A DNA stretch of 64,000 nucleotides from Coprinopsis marcescibilis (GCA_004369085.1 ML210202.1:98465-162464), one strand, 5' to 3'. Positions 12,908 through 24,946 are shown, numbered from the stretch's first letter. The notes: generated by a model from the sequence alone, not told the origin. Numbers and translations are program-made.

Positions 12908-14113
12908 GTCGCAGGTCCCTTGCTGTAGTCGTTATTGAGACTATGGTCGCAGTAGACTCATGAATAAATCAAGAAAGCGGCTGGCGCCGTCACCGTTGTG
13001 GTGGTTCAAAGCCAAGTTCCAGACGCGGACAAATCAGCTGGTCATTGCACGCGTCTCTGTCCGAATATTTCGGACCTGTTCGAGTCACAAATGTCTGGGA
13101 TAATTTCTTGACATTCTTTTTAAATATCAAAGCGTGAGGTTGCATTCTGAGGGAAACTGCAGCCTTCACGTTCCTCTACGATCAGAAAATGAGAGTTGTC
13201 TGCTCGATGGGGCTGTGCTAGCAAACATAGGGGCCTGGCCGAGTCCGGAGCCATTGCGCCACTCGAGAACCCACAATCCTACAATTTCAATTCAATTCCA
13301 TGGGATCTGAGCAACTTCCATACCTAGAAGCTGGCGGATATCAAATAAATCTGCTCTAAGACTACATATACAGCTACTACTATATAGCCACTGTTAACAC
13401 GATTTGATGTCGGCGAAAATGGGCTCGCGAGCGAGTCCTCGAAGTGTGTCACCACCTCAAGGCCATTTGGCACTGAATTGCACCATTCAGCGGCACGATA
13501 TGTCTATATCATGTGCCTCATGCCGGTTTGCAAGGAGCGAATAAGGATTCATAGGGTTCCATTAGAACAGTTCATTATATAACTCTCCGAGGTACAAGTG
13601 CTACCCCACATGTACAGCCCTGTCGTGTCGTCGTTAAGTATTACTTACATGCCTCAATGATTGGAATTTTTCTTTATATTCAACCAGAGACAGACCTTAC
13701 ATCCATCATCGTTAGGTCAGCTACGGAGACTAAGGCAGACTTACATTTCTGTGAGGTCTCCATATCAAGATTCAAATAAAGGCGCTCGGAAGCACAGGAA
13801 GCCTAGTAATGTATAGCTGCGATAATCAATAAGCCTACTCCGATGATCGCTCTGTCGAGAGATTTGGGAAGTAGAAGAGAGGTTGTGCTTCAAGTAGAGG
13901 GCAGTACATACCATGGCTACTTATGGAGCTCTTTACGCATTATGCTTTACCTAAGATCACTTCTGGACAGCCTAGTATACGTTGGGCTTTAAAAACCTGG
14001 ATTTCAGGCATACTCTCTCTCAACGCTCTAACTAAACCGACACAGGCAATCCCAGAAGCTGCGCCAATATCGTCCTGGATTCTGTTTAACGAAGGCTACA
14101 GTTAGACTGGGAA
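12908..14113. other. Divergent intergenic region
   Basis: Holds the XPF promoter side and the upstream region of the small secreted protein gene, with a TATA-like tttaaaaacc near 13988. The 60-codon ORF at 13923-14105 overlaps this promoter and is not regarded as a gene. The stretch about 12970-13000 (aagaaagcggctggcgccgt) recurs at about 21280. Confidence 0.5.
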
Positions 14114-14500
14114 ATGAAGATCTCGTCCTCGCTTTTCCGTGCCTGCGTTCTGGTCCTCACCTTGTCAAACGCCATCCTCGCCCAGGACTGGGACTGGGAG
14201 GAACTTTCTGAGCGCGAGGAAAATGACTCCCCAAACACATATCAGCGCGATATCAATTCCGACGACATTGCTGAGGACCTGTTCCACCGGTTGCAATACG
14301 AATCCGAGCTCGCGGCGCGTGCATTAAGACCTGCATGCTTCATGGTTGGCCAAGGGTGCAATGAGCAGCAATGCCGCACCGCAGGAGGTCAGTGTGGGTT
14401 TCGGACCCAGCGCTGCGCCAAGTCTAGAAGGCCTGGTGCTCGCCGTGCACAGTACATCGCCAACTGTGCTGCATGCAGTTGCAGAGGGCGAGGAGTATAG
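14114..14500 (+). CDS. Small secreted cysteine-rich protein
   Basis: Uninterrupted 128-residue ORF. Residues 1-23 are a clear signal peptide (hydrophobic VLVLTLSNAILA, likely cleavage before QDWDW). An acidic pro-like stretch follows to about residue 72. The mature-like C-terminal half is basic and carries eight cysteines in the pattern C-x6-C-x4-C-x6-C-x6-C-x17-C-x2-C-x-C, enough for four disulfides. No family is recognised. Size, Cys content and signal peptide match the loose class of fungal small secreted proteins that act in host interaction, wall binding or antagonism. That class is inferred from architecture only. Confidence 0.7.
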   Translation: MKISSSLFRACVLVLTLSNAILAQDWDWEELSEREENDSPNTYQRDINSDDIAEDLFHRLQYESELAARALRPACFMVGQGCNEQQCRTAGGQCGFRTQRCAKSRRPGARRAQYIANCAACSCRGRGV

Positions 14501-15672
14501 ATGTATATAGCCTACACACTATTCCATAGGATCCGTTCGATGTCAACCGGGGAAGTGAACGTCAGTGTCGGACGCTTGTAGATAGTCCTGGTCCTCCGTA
14601 GGAATAGTAATGTAAATGTCTTATTACGCTTCGGTCTCTCTACAGGATATATCTATAACTTTTCACAGCCGTTGAGATTCGAGATGTTCAAATCATTCGA
14701 CATTTGACTGAGGACTCCCAGATTGATCCAGATTCCCAAAGGAACACGTTTTTCACGACCAGAAATGTAGGATGAATGTCTTCGCCGAATTTTACAACCA
14801 AGTTCCACATTTGCTAGGCTTTACTTGACGCCATTATCCGCTGCTGTCGTATCGTGTTTTGTTCTAGAAGTCTCCTGTTACCACATTCACGTCAAAGATG
14901 GCTATTGGGCTACAATACACGGCATGTTAGGACATCCAGTGTGAATCTCCGCTGCTAAGGATGAAGGAGCCAAATCCCCGGACGTTGAACCCCTGCGCAA
15001 TGTGTAACCTCTGCAGTCAAGCACCTAATCAGCAACTCGCAAGCCTAAGTCTTTATCGCTGCCTGAGTTTTTATCCCTATATCGTCACCAGTACAGTGCT
15101 GGCTGAGGTCTGAGGTCAGCCACTGCTAATAGATAACACATGTAGCTTCCATCTGGCCTGATTTGTCGCCTCCTTTGGGGCCAAATATTCCTTTCAAATA
15201 CAATGCGGCATTCGAGGCAGAGGATTGCCTTTTATCAGTTCTGTGGACATGCCTCGAGGCACGCATTTTATCCGTAAGAACAATCTAGAAGTGTACATCT
15301 CCCTAAATTGCTCAGCTTTGACAGTTCTGGTCGTCTAATTCCCTTTCCCGACAAACTGAAGGAACAGGGCCGTTTATGCTTCCATCTTGTTCTAGAAGAT
15401 TGAACTGGGGTTTAAATGCATTCGTGAGGTGAGTCGTGACCGTTGTCTACACGCTTTGAGCTCTTTCTGAGGTCTCCCAACCGAGTCTCCTGCGCTGGCC
15501 AGAATGCCGTTTACCAACAGTAAGTATCTTCGCCAAAGACCGACCAGGATTGTGATGAATTTAAGGTGCGTCGCATGTTCTATATAGAGATAAACGGCTC
15601 TGAGATGATCCTTACTGCATACCCCGTCGCTATGAACCACAGAAAAGGGCCAGGAACACCATAGTCCAGTTC
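14501..15672. other. Intergenic, no gene seen
   Basis: Only short ORFs. An ATG followed by a good donor (gtaagtat) at about 15504-15520 could be a first exon of the downstream ORF, but the frame link could not be settled. Confidence 0.4.
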
Positions 15673-16413
15673 ATGGACATCCGGCTGACTCCAGGCCGAC
15701 AGCGAGAGAACCTCAAAACAGTTGAAGCGGTACTGTATGCCACGATGGGCTCTCAGCTCAACCAAGGAGACGCTAAACGCGAATATTTGGGGAGGGCTCA
15801 TGGTCATCTGCATGCACTTAGTCGGAGGGAGAAAGGCAAGAAGCGAGCTCAACTACCGGATTTATCAAGGACTGGAGATGAGCGTGAGATGCATGGCTTT
15901 CAGAGAATGGATCGTTCTGTCGGAATAGGTGAGAGTTTCATGACAGTGACACGGGGATCTACAAAATGGCACATTTTGCTAGGGGCATCTCGCAGTGCAC
16001 CTACCACTGCTGGAGGATTAGGTAGAGGTCATCCTCGAAGGGCAATCAGTGAAACCCCGACGAACCTGTCTTCAGTCGCTGCTGAGCAACCCATCTACTC
16101 TGCATCGGAGAGCCAGAACGTGAATGCTCCCGCGACGCAAATCTCAAAAGAAGTCGAGGCTTTCCTGAAAGACTTTGACATCGAATGGCTCCGGAATCGA
16201 TTCCAGAACATTGGATTGGTTGCAGCTAAGCGATTGGAGTGGATTGCGGGGGATGAAAGTCTTCTGGAAGAAGTTATCGTTCAACTTGCCGAACCGTTGG
16301 GTGTAGCCTCGTCATGTGGTAGGAACCTTACTTTAGTTGATCACCAAATGCTGCGCATTGGGTTCAAAACTTTTAATGCTGCGACTATTGGACCCTCACA
16401 GCAAATAGTTTAA
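15673..16413 (+). CDS. Hypothetical protein with possible SAM-like C-terminal helices
   Basis: An open 246-codon ORF, long for this region. The N-terminal third is rich in Arg/Lys and may include intron sequence. The C-terminal part is better behaved: VEAFLKDFDIEWLRNRFQNI, then LEWIAGDESLLEEVIVQL and a final MLRIGFKTF. That spacing of hydrophobic helices resembles SAM-like domains, but the match is weak and no catalytic motif is visible. I do not recognise the gene, and the start is uncertain. Confidence 0.35.
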   Translation: MDIRLTPGRQRENLKTVEAVLYATMGSQLNQGDAKREYLGRAHGHLHALSRREKGKKRAQLPDLSRTGDEREMHGFQRMDRSVGIGESFMTVTRGSTKWHILLGASRSAPTTAGGLGRGHPRRAISETPTNLSSVAAEQPIYSASESQNVNAPATQISKEVEAFLKDFDIEWLRNRFQNIGLVAAKRLEWIAGDESLLEEVIVQLAEPLGVASSCGRNLTLVDHQMLRIGFKTFNAATIGPSQQIV

Positions 16414-16450
16414 AGGCCTATATGTATACAAGGACTCTTCACCTGCCTAC

Positions 16451-16732
16451 TTACAGCAAACTGCAAATCGATGAGATTCTATGTGTGCGCTTCTGTTTGT
16501 GTCAACAACTGAATATAGAAAAGGGCGCCCCTCCATACCGGTGGAGCGGCCTAAATTAACATGTAAGTACCCCCGCCATAGTGTTCTGTTATTACATACT
16601 CAATTGTGGCTCCCAATAAGCTCCCAATGCCCGTCATAGCGGCTTATTTTGGCTCTTGGGCCAAATACATTGCTACAAAAGCGCACACATAGAATTTTAT
16701 GGAGCGGCCCATCGATTTGCAGTTTGCTGTAA
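16451..16732. mobile_element. MITE-like non-autonomous element with terminal inverted repeats
   Basis: A 282-bp segment whose ends are inverted copies. The left end starts TTACAGCAAACTGCAAATCG and the right end is its reverse complement, ending CGATTTGCAGTTTGCTGTAA. The first 23 bp match exactly. Similarity continues (ATTCTATGTGTGCGCTT) after a 13-bp insertion present only in the right arm. The centre has a short palindrome (CTCCATACCGGTGGAG). It has no coding capacity, and no target-site duplication could be fixed with confidence. The transposase superfamily is unknown. Confidence 0.7.
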
Positions 16733-17385
16733 TGTCCTTACTCGGCGTATACTGGTATAGGCGAGTCATCGCTCTTATGTACGGATATGATGACTACATC
16801 AGTGGGAATAATGGGAATAATGGCTGCGCTTGGCTGCGAGAGCGACGGTCGGACGGAGACCCGGACCCCACACTGGACCAAATGCGCTGGTGTGCGAATG
16901 CATTGCCTCCGATAATATTTGTGCACTGCGAACTATAAAATGCGGTCACAGGAGCGAGGATTGTCCCGTGAAAACCCATGCAGCAGCATTTGTAACTTCC
17001 AATCAAGGGTTGAGCATTCTGCCAGGTCCAAGGGAAACATCATCATCCTCCGTATCGCCTCTGAGTCCTTTCGTTTGAGGGGGAAGTTGGGTGGAGGACC
17101 TCAAGCCACGATTCTGACCTAATGCCGATGATCAATTATTCGATGCCGGAAATCCCATCAGCAAGGAACTGATCGGTGATACTAGTCTGGGGAAGAATAT
17201 TCGATTACACCCAAGTACCAGTGAAAGAAATCCTTGAAATACCGCAGCGATAGCGAGTAGTACCACTTGTCAATTGAGAAAGCAGAGAATAAAAGAATTC
17301 CAACGTCGAGAAGTGGCTAGGGAGCAGCCGACATGGATTTTTAAATATTAACTGCGAGAAACACCCTGGGAAGATATTCGGACTT
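16733..17385. other. Intergenic, no gene seen
   Basis: Short ORFs only, on both strands, with no recognisable domain. Confidence 0.5.
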
Positions 17386-18471
17386 CTAAGCAAGGATTGC
17401 ATTGGGACTGCAGCAGATTATATCGTTCGCTGAATATTGTGGGCATAAGATTCCTACATATTTAGAAGAATGAGGGATTGTTGCACCCACCTTCACAGCG
17501 GCCCACTGCACCGCAACCTCCTCAACTCTATCTCTCAACGTCGATTTGCACCCTTCGCATTGCAACCCCTCCTCCAAGTCGGAAAACGATGCTCGTATGA
17601 CATTTATCGGTAAATCTCCCCAAGTCTATCAGCGCAGAGCCCTACGACGAATCTAGCCGATGAAGATCTTACCGATGTGCCCTTCCCACCCAAGATACGC
17701 AGTAGCCAAAGTCCACGCCCTCGCCAACCGTTTCTGGTCCTCATACCCACACGCCCTCGTCACAGGATGCGTCCCCGGCGGGTCCTGAAAGATCGTCTTA
17801 AACGTCTCCTGCCTGCCTATGTGCAACAACATTAGCCTTTTGAGGTAGACGCCACCCATCCTCTGCGCCATCTCGTCAGTAACAGTCGACACCGACAAAG
17901 CCAATGTATACGACGACGACTGAACGGCTAACTCGTGTAGCTGGTAATGAGCAGCGAACGTGTAGATTCGCAGGGGGAGAAGTGGGACGTGCGTGAGCAT
18001 CAGGCTGAACAGCCGTCTTCCAGGGTGGATTTGGGACGCTGGTGAGATATGGTAGAACGCCATTCTATCCACAGCTTCTTCCAATATATCGAAACTGGGC
18101 GCATAGCTTGCGCACGACATATCGTAGAGGGAATGCAAGAGGACGTTAAGCACAGCTGAGGACTCGGGGACATCGATTATGTCGTCCTGGGAAGTGGCAG
18201 AAGCAAAGAACTGGTCGAAGATCCTGGGAGACGATGCTTTCATGATATTAGAGTGCACGTAGAAGAGCACAGTGTCCGACGATCGAAGAATAGCGTCATG
18301 AGTTGCATCATGCGATCCCGGGCGGAAGGATGAGGACACTGACACAACTAGTTCATCGTCACTGCTACGAGACGACACGGAGAGTAATGCTGGGTCCATC
18401 TATGAGTTTTACAGTGGGCGGATGAATGACTTTTAATATCGTGAACGGGCGTTCAGGAAATAACCCACCAT
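17386..18471 (-). CDS. BTB/POZ domain protein, paralogue 1
   Basis: The main exon, from 18399, encodes a BTB domain: FYVHSNIMKASSPRIFDQFF, then DIIDVPESSAVLNVLLHSLY, and helices RIYTFAAHYQLHELAVQSSS and LARAWTLATAYLGWEG. A last exon adds LEEGLQCEGCKSTLRDRVEE, the Cys-x2-Cys tail common to these Agaricomycete BTB proteins. An acceptor lies immediately before 18399, and an ATG at 18471-18469 is followed directly by a donor (gtgggtta). The paralogue at 25-26 kb has the same arrangement, so translation probably starts with a lone ATG before the first intron. By family it is a protein-protein adaptor; no substrate can be named. Confidence 0.75.
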
Positions 18472-20440
18472 AAGGCTAACTGGGGGAAAGGAGCTCAGGG
18501 CTGATGGGGCGGCACGCAGGGTGGGTATGTACATCCCAACTTATGGCACCATGCCCTACTACTTTGGGAGATCCACTGAATTTCATCTCCCTTTAGTCGA
18601 TTCGAGTCTAGACCCCCACACGATAGACAAGCGGCGAGGGAAGAAGGCGGAAGAAGAAGATGGAATGAACGATATGGAACGGTTGTCCCAACTGATTGGT
18701 GCTACTTTGTTGCACCCCTGCGCTTTGGATGATTGTGAATGTTCCCTCAGAGAAGGGATCCTATTTCGTCGTGATTCCTTAACGAGACTAGACGAAAAGG
18801 GCATTGGTGTCTGGTGTCTAGCGTGTGATATGTTCAGGCAAAAATGGAAGCAGCCGAGGGAGGTGTGTTCCACAGTCCTCCTACTGTGAACCACACAGTT
18901 TTATTCTCCATCGGTGACAGAAAATGAAGACCGGTAGGGACACAAGCACTCATCATACGCGACGTCATTAACTAAAGGGCACACGCAAACACCATGGCTA
19001 TGTAGTGTTAAACGGCCATACAGCTTTGCGCCATGGCGTAACGAATCCCTTTGTTTGCGAGGTAATCGGAGGATCTGACAGAGATTTAATCGATGGTACC
19101 GCAGGTCAACTGACAGTGTTATTATATACGGTCCGGCTTGTTTTCGGAGATAGGGAGTACTTGGGTCATCGAACGGGATACCTCTTACACGAAAGACAAG
19201 CGCCGAGGGAGGTGCAAGGAGGGAAAATATGGGAATGAGAACACTTGTCCCGACTGAATGCTGTTGTTTAGTCTAAACAGCGAGCTGGCTTTGGGTGATT
19301 GTGATGTCCCTAGAAATCAGCCCAAAGGAATGGTCGTGATTCCAGAATGGGACGAGGGTACAGGGTGATATAATATATATCGCGTCAACAATAGAACCGA
19401 CGGACGGGTTATGGACGTAGCTACCTGATCTATGCTCAGATTGTCCCGGACCTCGGAGTCTCAGGTAGCAGGACCCATGCAGGTTCTACTTATAACTCGA
19501 GTATCAAGTCTCCGACGCAGTCGAGGGTGGATGTTTCGCAGTTCTCCTCTTTTTATCCGCAGAGCTTTATCCTTCGTCGACAGCGAAAGCAGACACCTAT
19601 GGATACAGCCACTCACCATACAGAATATCAAAAAGACCACGCACCGTGGCGGCCCAACCCGCAAATATAATCTTCAACGCAAAGTCTGGTTATTGCGGGG
19701 CGAGGCATCGGTGAACCCGTACAAACTGGGGGCACGAATGCGGTTTGTGGATGTTAATCAATGCTGCTGTAGCCTGTAGGTCAACTGACAGTATTAGGGC
19801 TGGGATATGCAATACCGTCTACATATATCCAAAAATAAAAATAATGGGCTCTTTATGGATAGAACGGGATCTTCCAGTGGAGCAGGGCTGCATATCAAAT
19901 TCCGAAGTGGGCAATTGGCGTTCTTCTTGTGTCCCACAGAACTGTTCATTAGAGAAGATCCATGTTGGATCTCTTATCAGGAGTACCTCATCTCGTGGTA
20001 ATGCGGGGCGTAAATGGCACCAGCGGAGGGGGAAAGAACCAAATAGTTAGCCAACATAAAATCGTCTCCTCCGGGTTTCTCTCCTTCTTCGCTTCCATAG
20101 AATCATGCCCATACCGCGTCATGTCTGAAGAATCGACGGTCTAGGCCCCAATGCAAGTTTTCGTGCCTCGGGAGATCACTATCAATACTATTTTGACTAT
20201 CCATAAATGACGGGGGAGGTTCAATGACCGTCACCTTGCATGATTGAACCTGAAGAAGGACGCCCAACAGGCCAGCATACAACATAATACAGTTGCAGCT
20301 CGGACGTTGCGCATATCGTGTGCATTTAATAATCTCAAACCGGTTCTCAGCTCCCCAGCCTCCCCTTGTGGCCGCGTGTCGCGCCCCTGGTACAATACCG
20401 CCATGAAGATTCACGAAAAGGAAGTACAGACATAGTACAG
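18472..20440. repeat. Duplicated flank, block A (copy of about 26.0-27.3 kb)
   Basis: Upstream of BTB paralogue 1 the sequence is a diverged direct copy of the region upstream of paralogue 2. Shared landmarks in the same order are a cttatggcacc/tttatggcaccgtg segment with the following ctactttggg/ccactttggg, a tcgattcgagtctaga segment, the ccttcgtcgacagcgaaag region, ggacagaacgggat, and a gcatttaataatctcaaac region near 20320. A piece of the same unit seems repeated again near 19130-19300. ORFs here (for example 18521-18889) look like chance. Confidence 0.6.
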
Positions 20441-20639
20441 ACCGAGTCTTCAATTCAGTGATCGAAAAGATAGGGCTTTGAACGTCCGGGTCTCTAAAGC
20501 ACTACCGCTCGCAGGATATTGGAATTTGGGCCTTTCACGACATTTCCGCGGAAGGCGTGAAAGAATCAAGGGTACATTGGAGCACATCGAGGAACAGTAA
20601 TAGGGCCCGGGGTTTTCCCGGGACAAGCTTTCCGCAGAC

Positions 20640-21340
20640 AAAAACTCATATCTTCTCTCATACTCTAGGCGGCTCAGACGATTTCGGTCTTCGCTCGTGG
20701 AACGACAGAACAGCGTTGTGTAAACGAACTTTGAATGCCTTGTTTACTACGCTGACGATTGCACATTCATTACGTAACCCTGGACCGAACGACTCGGACT
20801 TGCCCAAAAGCCTATCATCGCGAGCCTAGCCTGCGGCATCATCATCCACCTATCCGAACTTCAACGCCAGCGAAAGGGAAGAGATAACCTCATTGTTCAA
20901 ATCGACGAATGCATTGGCAATGAATCAAGGTGTCTTCAGCAGCGCCTCTGAACCAGCAACAGGTACCCGTACTGAAGTCACAAGTGACAAGTCGCATCAG
21001 TGACCTGGTAGTAAATCTGAGGAAGTAGATTGATGGTTGACATTCTACTTTATTCACGAGCTACGCGACACGATAGATAGATAGGATGAATAGACTTTCA
21101 TGTCGTTGGAAGTTCCAGGAATCGACTCTCGAGTCGGGACTCGGTATCACCGACCGTGAAGATACTTACTTGCCTTTACCCATCCAGACCCTCTCTCTAA
21201 CTCCTCATGCAAGGACAAGACGTTCGTGAAAGGGTAATAGGTCCATTGTTGCTGTCGTCGTTTATTCGGGAGTAAGCAAGAAAGCGGCTGGCGCCGTAGC
21301 CGTCAAAGTTCCAGATGGCAATGTCCGAGAGATTTCGGCA
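20640..21340 (-). pseudogene. Decayed partial copy of the XPF locus
   Basis: Several stretches match the XPF gene at 9.1-12.9 kb in the same order and orientation. About 20800-20820 (aaaagcctatcatcgcgag) resembles 10455-10470 (aaaagcctatcgtcgccatc). About 20870-20935 (cagcgaaagggaagagataa) resembles 10585-10640. About 21225-21300 (gtgaaagggtaata and aagaaagcggctggcgccgt) resembles 12885-12995, which is the start codon region and promoter of XPF. The intervening exons are missing or unrecognisable and no frame survives. It is a non-functional relic that ends close to the eL8 gene's 3' side. Confidence 0.55.
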
Positions 21341-21537
21341 GGGAGACGAGTTAGAACTTTAAACGGGTCCGCATCGTCCAGGCGTCGCTGTGATCTTATG
21401 AGCTTGGACTTAGCGCCCAGCCAGGTGATACGACAAGACAAGGACGTGAGCAGGCAAAGTCAAGTAACTCATCACGAAAGCAAATCATACGATTTGATAA
21501 TGTCTGCGAGGGTGATACATGATAGTTACATGGGATT

Positions 21538-22559
21538 TTACAGTTTGCCGAGGTGAGCAGCAGTGGTCGACTGACCAGCTGCCTTGGCACGCTTGCGGAG
21601 CATTTGGGTAGACTTGTTGCCACGGATTCCTCCACCCCATTGGCGACGGTTCTCCTCGTACTTGTCGGAGCTAAGAGAATAACAGTCGATAAACGATTTT
21701 AAGAAAAATAATAGCAACGTACAAGTTGGCCTTGGCGGCAGAAACGAGGGTGGCAAGTTCGCGTTGATCCTCGCTCTTGACGTCCTGGAGGGCGACAACA
21801 GCGGCGGTCTTCTTGTGGACCACTGTCCCGAGCCTGGCCTTGCCCTTGACGATGACGTAGGGGACACCCATCTTGCGGCAAAGAGCAGGGAGGTAGACCA
21901 CCAACTCAATGGGGTCGACGTCGTGGGCGATAATGACGAGGGAAGCCTTCTTGGCCTCGACCAAAGCGACGATGTGGTTCAAGCCGTACTTGGCGAACAA
22001 GGGCTTCTTGGTGTCCTTGACCTCCTTACCCTCTGCGGTGGAAGCGGCGGTGGCGACAAGACGAGCCTTCTTCTCCTGCTTCGACTCGGGGCGGTACTTG
22101 TTGAGGAGCTTGAAGAGCTGGGTGGCGGTGTTCTTGTCGAGGGTGTGGCTGAACTGAGCGATAGCGGGGGGAACCTTGAGACGCTGGTTCAAGATGACCT
22201 TCTGGCGTTGAAGGCGGACATATTCGGGCCACTTGACGAAGCGGGTGAGGTCACGGACGGGCTGAATGTCCTGGCCTATAGACTCAATTCATTAGTTTCA
22301 ACGATATTTAACGGAATATGGAAGGACGCACCAACGCCGAAGTTTTTGGGGGTTGCCTCGAAGAGAGGGTTCTTCTTGGCCTTGGTGGGCTTGCTGGCAC
22401 CGAAAGGAGCAGAAGCGACCTTCTTGGTAGGCTTGACTTTGGGAGGCTGGTCATTGAGACGGAAGTCAGGATCCAGCATCAAAAATGCACAGAAATCGAC
22501 TCCGGAGCTCTAACGTCGTGCAGATATCATCGACCCCAATGTATTGGGACCTCCACCAT
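21538..22559 (-). CDS. RPL8: 60S ribosomal protein eL8 (L8/L7a)
   Basis: Component of the large cytosolic ribosomal subunit. Diagnostic segments are [20 protein letters not shown] and [14 protein letters not shown], then [80 protein letters not shown] and the end [19 protein letters not shown]. The L7Ae-type RNA-binding fold is complete. Introns lie near 22278-22332 and 21671-21722. The first coding exon is probably just ATG at 22559-22557, followed by a donor (gtggaggt), with PPKVKPTKK resuming after an acceptor near 22462. An alternative is the in-frame Met at 22482. Expected to be strongly expressed. Confidence 0.93.
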
Positions 22560-23575
22560 GCTACCGACCCAGCAACTAGGAACTGCCTCATCGCACATGC
22601 AATGAACACACAATAAAGTGCAGATACATAAAACATTTGCTCAGCGTTCCTAGGCCTTGTGCAGGCTTGCGTCGTGGATCTACAGATACATCAGCCATGC
22701 CGCGGGACACGACATCCAAACTGAAACTCACCAATCCATCTCGAAATTGGACTTCAATCGAGACTATTTCCCCACAGACGCTAGAGCTCCATCATCTACG
22801 CAGATATTACTTACCATTTCGACTAAAGGAGGGTCTTGAGGGGAGTAGGACGATGAAGAAGACGGTGCTGGCTACGATTGACAAAAAATCCGTTGACTCT
22901 TGGATGTGGCTGTGCCACAGTTCAGACTCCGCTCGGAGCCGCATTTAGCAACAAAGCCCCTAGTCAGGACGCCTTATTCTCCACTACCTATGCTATCATG
23001 CACCCTTCAACCTCTGAAGATCTGAAATACACTTTTTCACTTCGACGTTCGAAGTTTGAGCACCTCAAGGAACATACGAGAGAATAGAGAGTACCGACCA
23101 ACGCTCGACGGAATGCCTTTCAGATAGGCGAGAAGCTGGTAGTGAACCCAGATTTATCAGCGTTTGCGCAATGCCTCTTCATTTGACTAGGTCGATGGTT
23201 AAGGAGCTTATCGGAACCACTTTTAACCCTACGACGACACATAGGCCTCATTCATCTCGTTTATTCATGCCACAGTCGATAGATGTGAAGAAATCCGCAG
23301 AAGAAATTAACCACAAAGTCCACGAAAAGTCGCTATCCATCACCGACGCCAGACTCCATAATCTCCAGAGGCGCTGAGAGCAGTCTGAGCGTCCCCAGGC
23401 TTTTGCCATGTCCCCACCTGGATAACAAGCCCATTGCTATCGCCTTCCTGTCCAGCGGTGGCGGAAAGCCGAGGTCCCCCAGGTGTGTGCGGCGAAAACG
23501 GTTGCTGCTTGTGGTACAATGGACACCTACTTGGCTTCGAAATCTCACCCCACTGACCAAACGTTGACGTACGTG
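22560..23575. other. Intergenic, no gene seen
   Basis: Between the 5' side of eL8 and the 3' end of ELP6. Several 60-100 codon ORFs lack domains or splice logic. Confidence 0.5.
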
Positions 23576-24530
23576 CTACAACACCCCTTCGCTCGTCCCC
23601 TTCTCAAAATACAGCGGACCAGTGTCCGTCATGCGATATTGTAGCGCCATTCTTCTGGGGATCAATTTCACCTTTTCGCCTTCCGAGTCCCCCGCTAGCG
23701 GCCCTGTGTGCAATGCGATCTATAGATGCGGGAATTAATGCCCGCCGCGTGAAAATTCATGTAGAGCGGACTGACCTCTCCACTAACAGCTCCACTTCTC
23801 CCACTATACATCGGCCTGACGTCCAGATGGTACGACGAAACCTCCAGCAACTTCAAGAACATCTCATCAGGATGGTTCGGTGACGCAACATGATGTCGAA
23901 TGATAAGCGTCGATCCAGCCTATAATTACGCCGTGCGAATGTCAGTTATCAAAAATGCACGGAGAAAAGCAGAATCCATTTGAAGCATTGGAACATCAAC
24001 CCACCTTGAGACATATTGCCCTCAGTTTCCGCACAAACCTCCACACATCCAAAGTCTTGTAGCCCATCCATTCTAGCTCCGCAAGGCTATCCAATATTAC
24101 GAGCGTTTCAGACTCTGTTTCTAGAGCCTTCGCGACGATTTCAACAGGTGAAGCGAACGGCGGGGTCGACGATAGCTCTCTCGAACTTGGAAGAGGTTCC
24201 GAGGCCGTCTCGCCCAAATCCACAAACTGCACCGCTCCTGACGTTACGTGAGTCGATAGATTAACACCCTGAAAGCACTTAATCAGGGACACGGTGAAAG
24301 ACTATAAAACCCGTAGCACTCACGTATTTGATGCCAATGCTCTTCCATCGGCCCAAATCCACGAAAGATGACAGAACCAGGACCTTTGCTCCTGACCCCG
24401 CCGTACCTGGACTGCCAATATCCTTCACAAGCCCAAACACGGCTTGGTAGAGCACGAAATCTCCTGGTGCTGCCAGTTCGTCGGTCACTAACAACACCTT
24501 GGCCTGTGGAACGTTGAACGGCGGTAACAT
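23576..24530 (-). CDS. ELP6: Elongator complex subunit ELP6
   Basis: Member of the RecA-like ELP4-ELP5-ELP6 ring of Elongator, needed for wobble-uridine modification of tRNA. The start at 24530 gives MLPPFNVPQAKVLLVTDELA followed by APGDFVLYQAVFGLVKD, the typical ELP6 opening. The core continues GSGAKVLVLSSFVDLGRWKS and QGVNLSTHVTSGAVQFVDLG. A third segment, LETESETLVILDSLAELEWM, corresponds to the Walker-B-like strand, then GYKTLDVWRFVRKLRAICLK. A last exon includes STLIIRHHVASPNHPDEMFL and ends near 23576 (LQYRMTDTGPLYFEKG). Like other ELP6 proteins it lacks a classical Walker A loop. Upstream in-frame Met codons are ignored because similarity begins at MLPPF. Confidence 0.87.
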
Positions 24531-24946
24531 TTTAGGATCGCGTTTCCAGAGTTGTGGCGAGGTATGGAATGAAATGAAATATACTTGAGGTTTGAGCAGG
24601 TTGGGTGGATGGTGGAAAGAAATCAAGAACTGCGATGAGGACATGACGCCAATGATCAATCGATTTAACGATGCCATCAACGAGAACTTGATCGGTACCT
24701 GTGGCCCCTATGTATAACGATAAAAAGTAGTGCCGCTACATAGTTGACAGCGAGAAAATGGAGAAATAACGAACAACAACACCGAGAACGGCCGCGAAAC
24801 AGATAATACACTTTAAATCGCATGAAACCCTAGGAAGACTTCCCAGACTTTTGACAGACTTTTGAGCAATGAGACTGCATTGGGATTTGAATTTGAGCGG
24901 GCGATCAGATGGTCCTCTGTATAGTATAAAGGTCATCATCTTACAT
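24531..24946. other. ELP6 promoter side
   Basis: Spacer between ELP6 and BTB paralogue 2, both on the minus strand. No other feature was seen. Confidence 0.5.

Noticed and set aside
13923..14105. 60-codon ORF just before the secreted protein gene
   Set aside because: Overlaps the TATA-like promoter region and has no protein-like features.
18521..18889. 122-codon ORF in duplicated block A
   Set aside because: The corresponding frame is not kept in block B, so it is not under coding constraint.
21764..22513. 249-codon plus ORF across the eL8 gene
   Set aside because: Antisense shadow of the highly biased eL8 coding sequence.
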